Below are positions 63,286 through 64,000 of a DNA stretch of 64,000 nucleotides, one piece after another. A program made the position numbers and the translations under genes. The stretch is taken from positions 2,009,501 to 2,073,500 of the forward strand of contig NZ_VDYR01000001.1 of NCBI RefSeq assembly GCF_006346325.1, given 5' to 3'. Source of the stretch: Sphingomonas japonica. Lineage in GTDB: Bacteria > Pseudomonadota > Alphaproteobacteria > Sphingomonadales > Sphingomonadaceae. The number at the start of each line of letters is the position of its first letter. Positions within the stretch are counted from its first letter, which is position 1. The notes below the pieces were generated by a model. That model saw nothing but the letters and a program-made list of their open reading frames with translations. It was not told where the DNA came from and made no database searches.

Positions 63286-64000
63286 GTGCGTCAGCGCAGC
63301 ATCTCCGGCGCTATACTTCTGGGAGCCACGGCATGGGCCTCACCCGCGGCGGCGCAGGTCCAGTTGTTTCCGACGTGCAGCGTGACCGGCGACGCGACGG
63401 CCCCAGTATCGATCACCTATGATCCGTTTTCGTCGACCGGCCTTTCGCAAGCGACGATCCCTCTGGTTCTGCGGCGAACACGCGGACTGCTGACCGCGCG
63501 AACCACGGAAGTCAGTCTGGTGCTGACGGTGCCGTCCGGATCGCCCGTCCTCGATGTCACCTATCAGGGCTATCGCGTGCTCTATGCCGAAGGTGCCACG
63601 GCCGGACGCCCGCGCGCCTTGAATTCAAGCGACGGAGGCGCCGGGGCGGCGGGAGAGATCCGCTACAATTTCGGGGGGCTGTCCGCTTCGGACGTATCGG
63701 CGCCGCTCAACCTGCGCGTGACCGTGCCGCCCGGCACCGATCTGTCGGCCGGACAGCCGATCGTGTTCGACATCCTCTATATCTGCTCGGGCGACGGCGG
63801 CATGCTCGATGTTCCCACACCGACACGCAACAACGGCGCGGTGCGGATCAACGTCAACACGGTAAGCGCGCTGCAGGCCTATTATGCCGGATCGGCGCTC
63901 GACTTCGGCGAACTGAGCGACGTGACGACGGCGACGGTGCTGGGCGCGCCGACGCGCTATACGACCGCCACGTCGAACAGCCTGCGCGTCAAGAGCTCGG
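63286..64000 (+). CDS. Spore-coat-U-like pilus protein, truncated by window end
   Basis: Starts at GTG 63286 after GAGGAAGTAC and runs open to the edge (238 residues seen). The signal peptide ends ASPAAAQ. The mature part begins VQLFPTCSVTGDATAPVSITYDP, a Csu-type domain opening, with strands such as LNLRVTVPPGTDLSAGQP, a VFDILYICSGDGG segment and then, near the edge, the start of what may be a second domain (LDFGELSDVTTATV). A two-domain form would match the tip-type subunit of Csu pili (CsuE-like). The stop lies beyond the window. Confidence 0.75.
   Translation, partial: MRQRSISGAILLGATAWASPAAAQVQLFPTCSVTGDATAPVSITYDPFSSTGLSQATIPLVLRRTRGLLTARTTEVSLVLTVPSGSPVLDVTYQGYRVLYAEGATAGRPRALNSSDGGAGAAGEIRYNFGGLSASDVSAPLNLRVTVPPGTDLSAGQPIVFDILYICSGDGGMLDVPTPTRNNGAVRINVNTVSALQAYYAGSALDFGELSDVTTATVLGAPTRYTTATSNSLRVKSS

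Noticed and set aside
1-64000. CRISPR array, tRNA, rRNA, insertion sequence or prophage
   Set aside because: No regularly spaced repeats, no cloverleaf-like segment, no transposase or integrase, and no phage structural genes were found on reading both strands.

Overview
The window is high-GC, densely packed DNA with many 4-base ATGA or GTGA gene overlaps. Its gene content points to an aerobic Gram-negative alphaproteobacterium, most likely a Sphingomonas-type member of the Sphingomonadales: long carbohydrate-type TonB-dependent receptors, Tat-exported oxidoreductases, a PHA depolymerase, GspC/GspD, a PhoX-like phosphatase and a Csu-type pilus start. The assignment is from gene content only. 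I saw no rRNA, tRNA, CRISPR array, insertion sequence or prophage.

Layout. 0-3.6 kb: end of gspC, gspD, and a convergent three-gene set resembling gspL, gspM and gspN. 3.8-8.3 kb: PhoX-like phosphatase, a histidine phosphatase/IalB-like pair and a small outer-membrane barrel. 8.5-16.5 kb: dnaN, a MAPEG-like membrane protein, PHA depolymerase, an MsbA-like ABC exporter, ferredoxin-NADP reductase, a nucleotide-sugar epimerase and a thiolase. 16.5-22.7 kb: first glycan locus (exported GalM, clan-A glycosidase and GH43 lipoprotein, divergent from a TonB receptor). 22.9-27.9 kb: PaoABC-type molybdenum aldehyde oxidoreductase plus an FAD/NAD reductase. 28-37.4 kb: membrane protein, nadB, beta-lactamase-fold lipoprotein, polA, cation/proton antiporter and a flippase.

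37.5-61.1 kb is the second and most interesting glycan locus. Nine genes run leftward from 47.9 to 37.5 kb: a tandem-DUF1080 protein, a Gfo/Idh/MocA enzyme, an ApbE-like protein, two more Gfo/Idh/MocA enzymes, a GH43, a single-domain DUF1080 protein, a GMC oxidoreductase and a gluconate-dehydrogenase subunit-3-like protein. Diverging from them are a FadR-type GntR regulator, a TonB receptor, mannonate dehydratase (uxuA), a hexuronate-type MFS transporter and an S9 peptidase. A GH9 and a second exported GalM converge from the right. My reading (inference) is an exported oxidative route: a glycan or glycoside enters through the TonB receptor, is oxidised to a 3-keto sugar by the GMC/subunit-3 pair, is cleaved by DUF1080 enzymes and processed by Gfo/Idh enzymes, and uronate products enter through the MFS carrier toward UxuA. 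Two short motifs recur in the promoters of this locus and may be its operators.

61.5-64 kb: a LuxR-type response regulator followed by the start of a Csu-like (spore-coat-U) pilus gene cluster that runs off the window edge.
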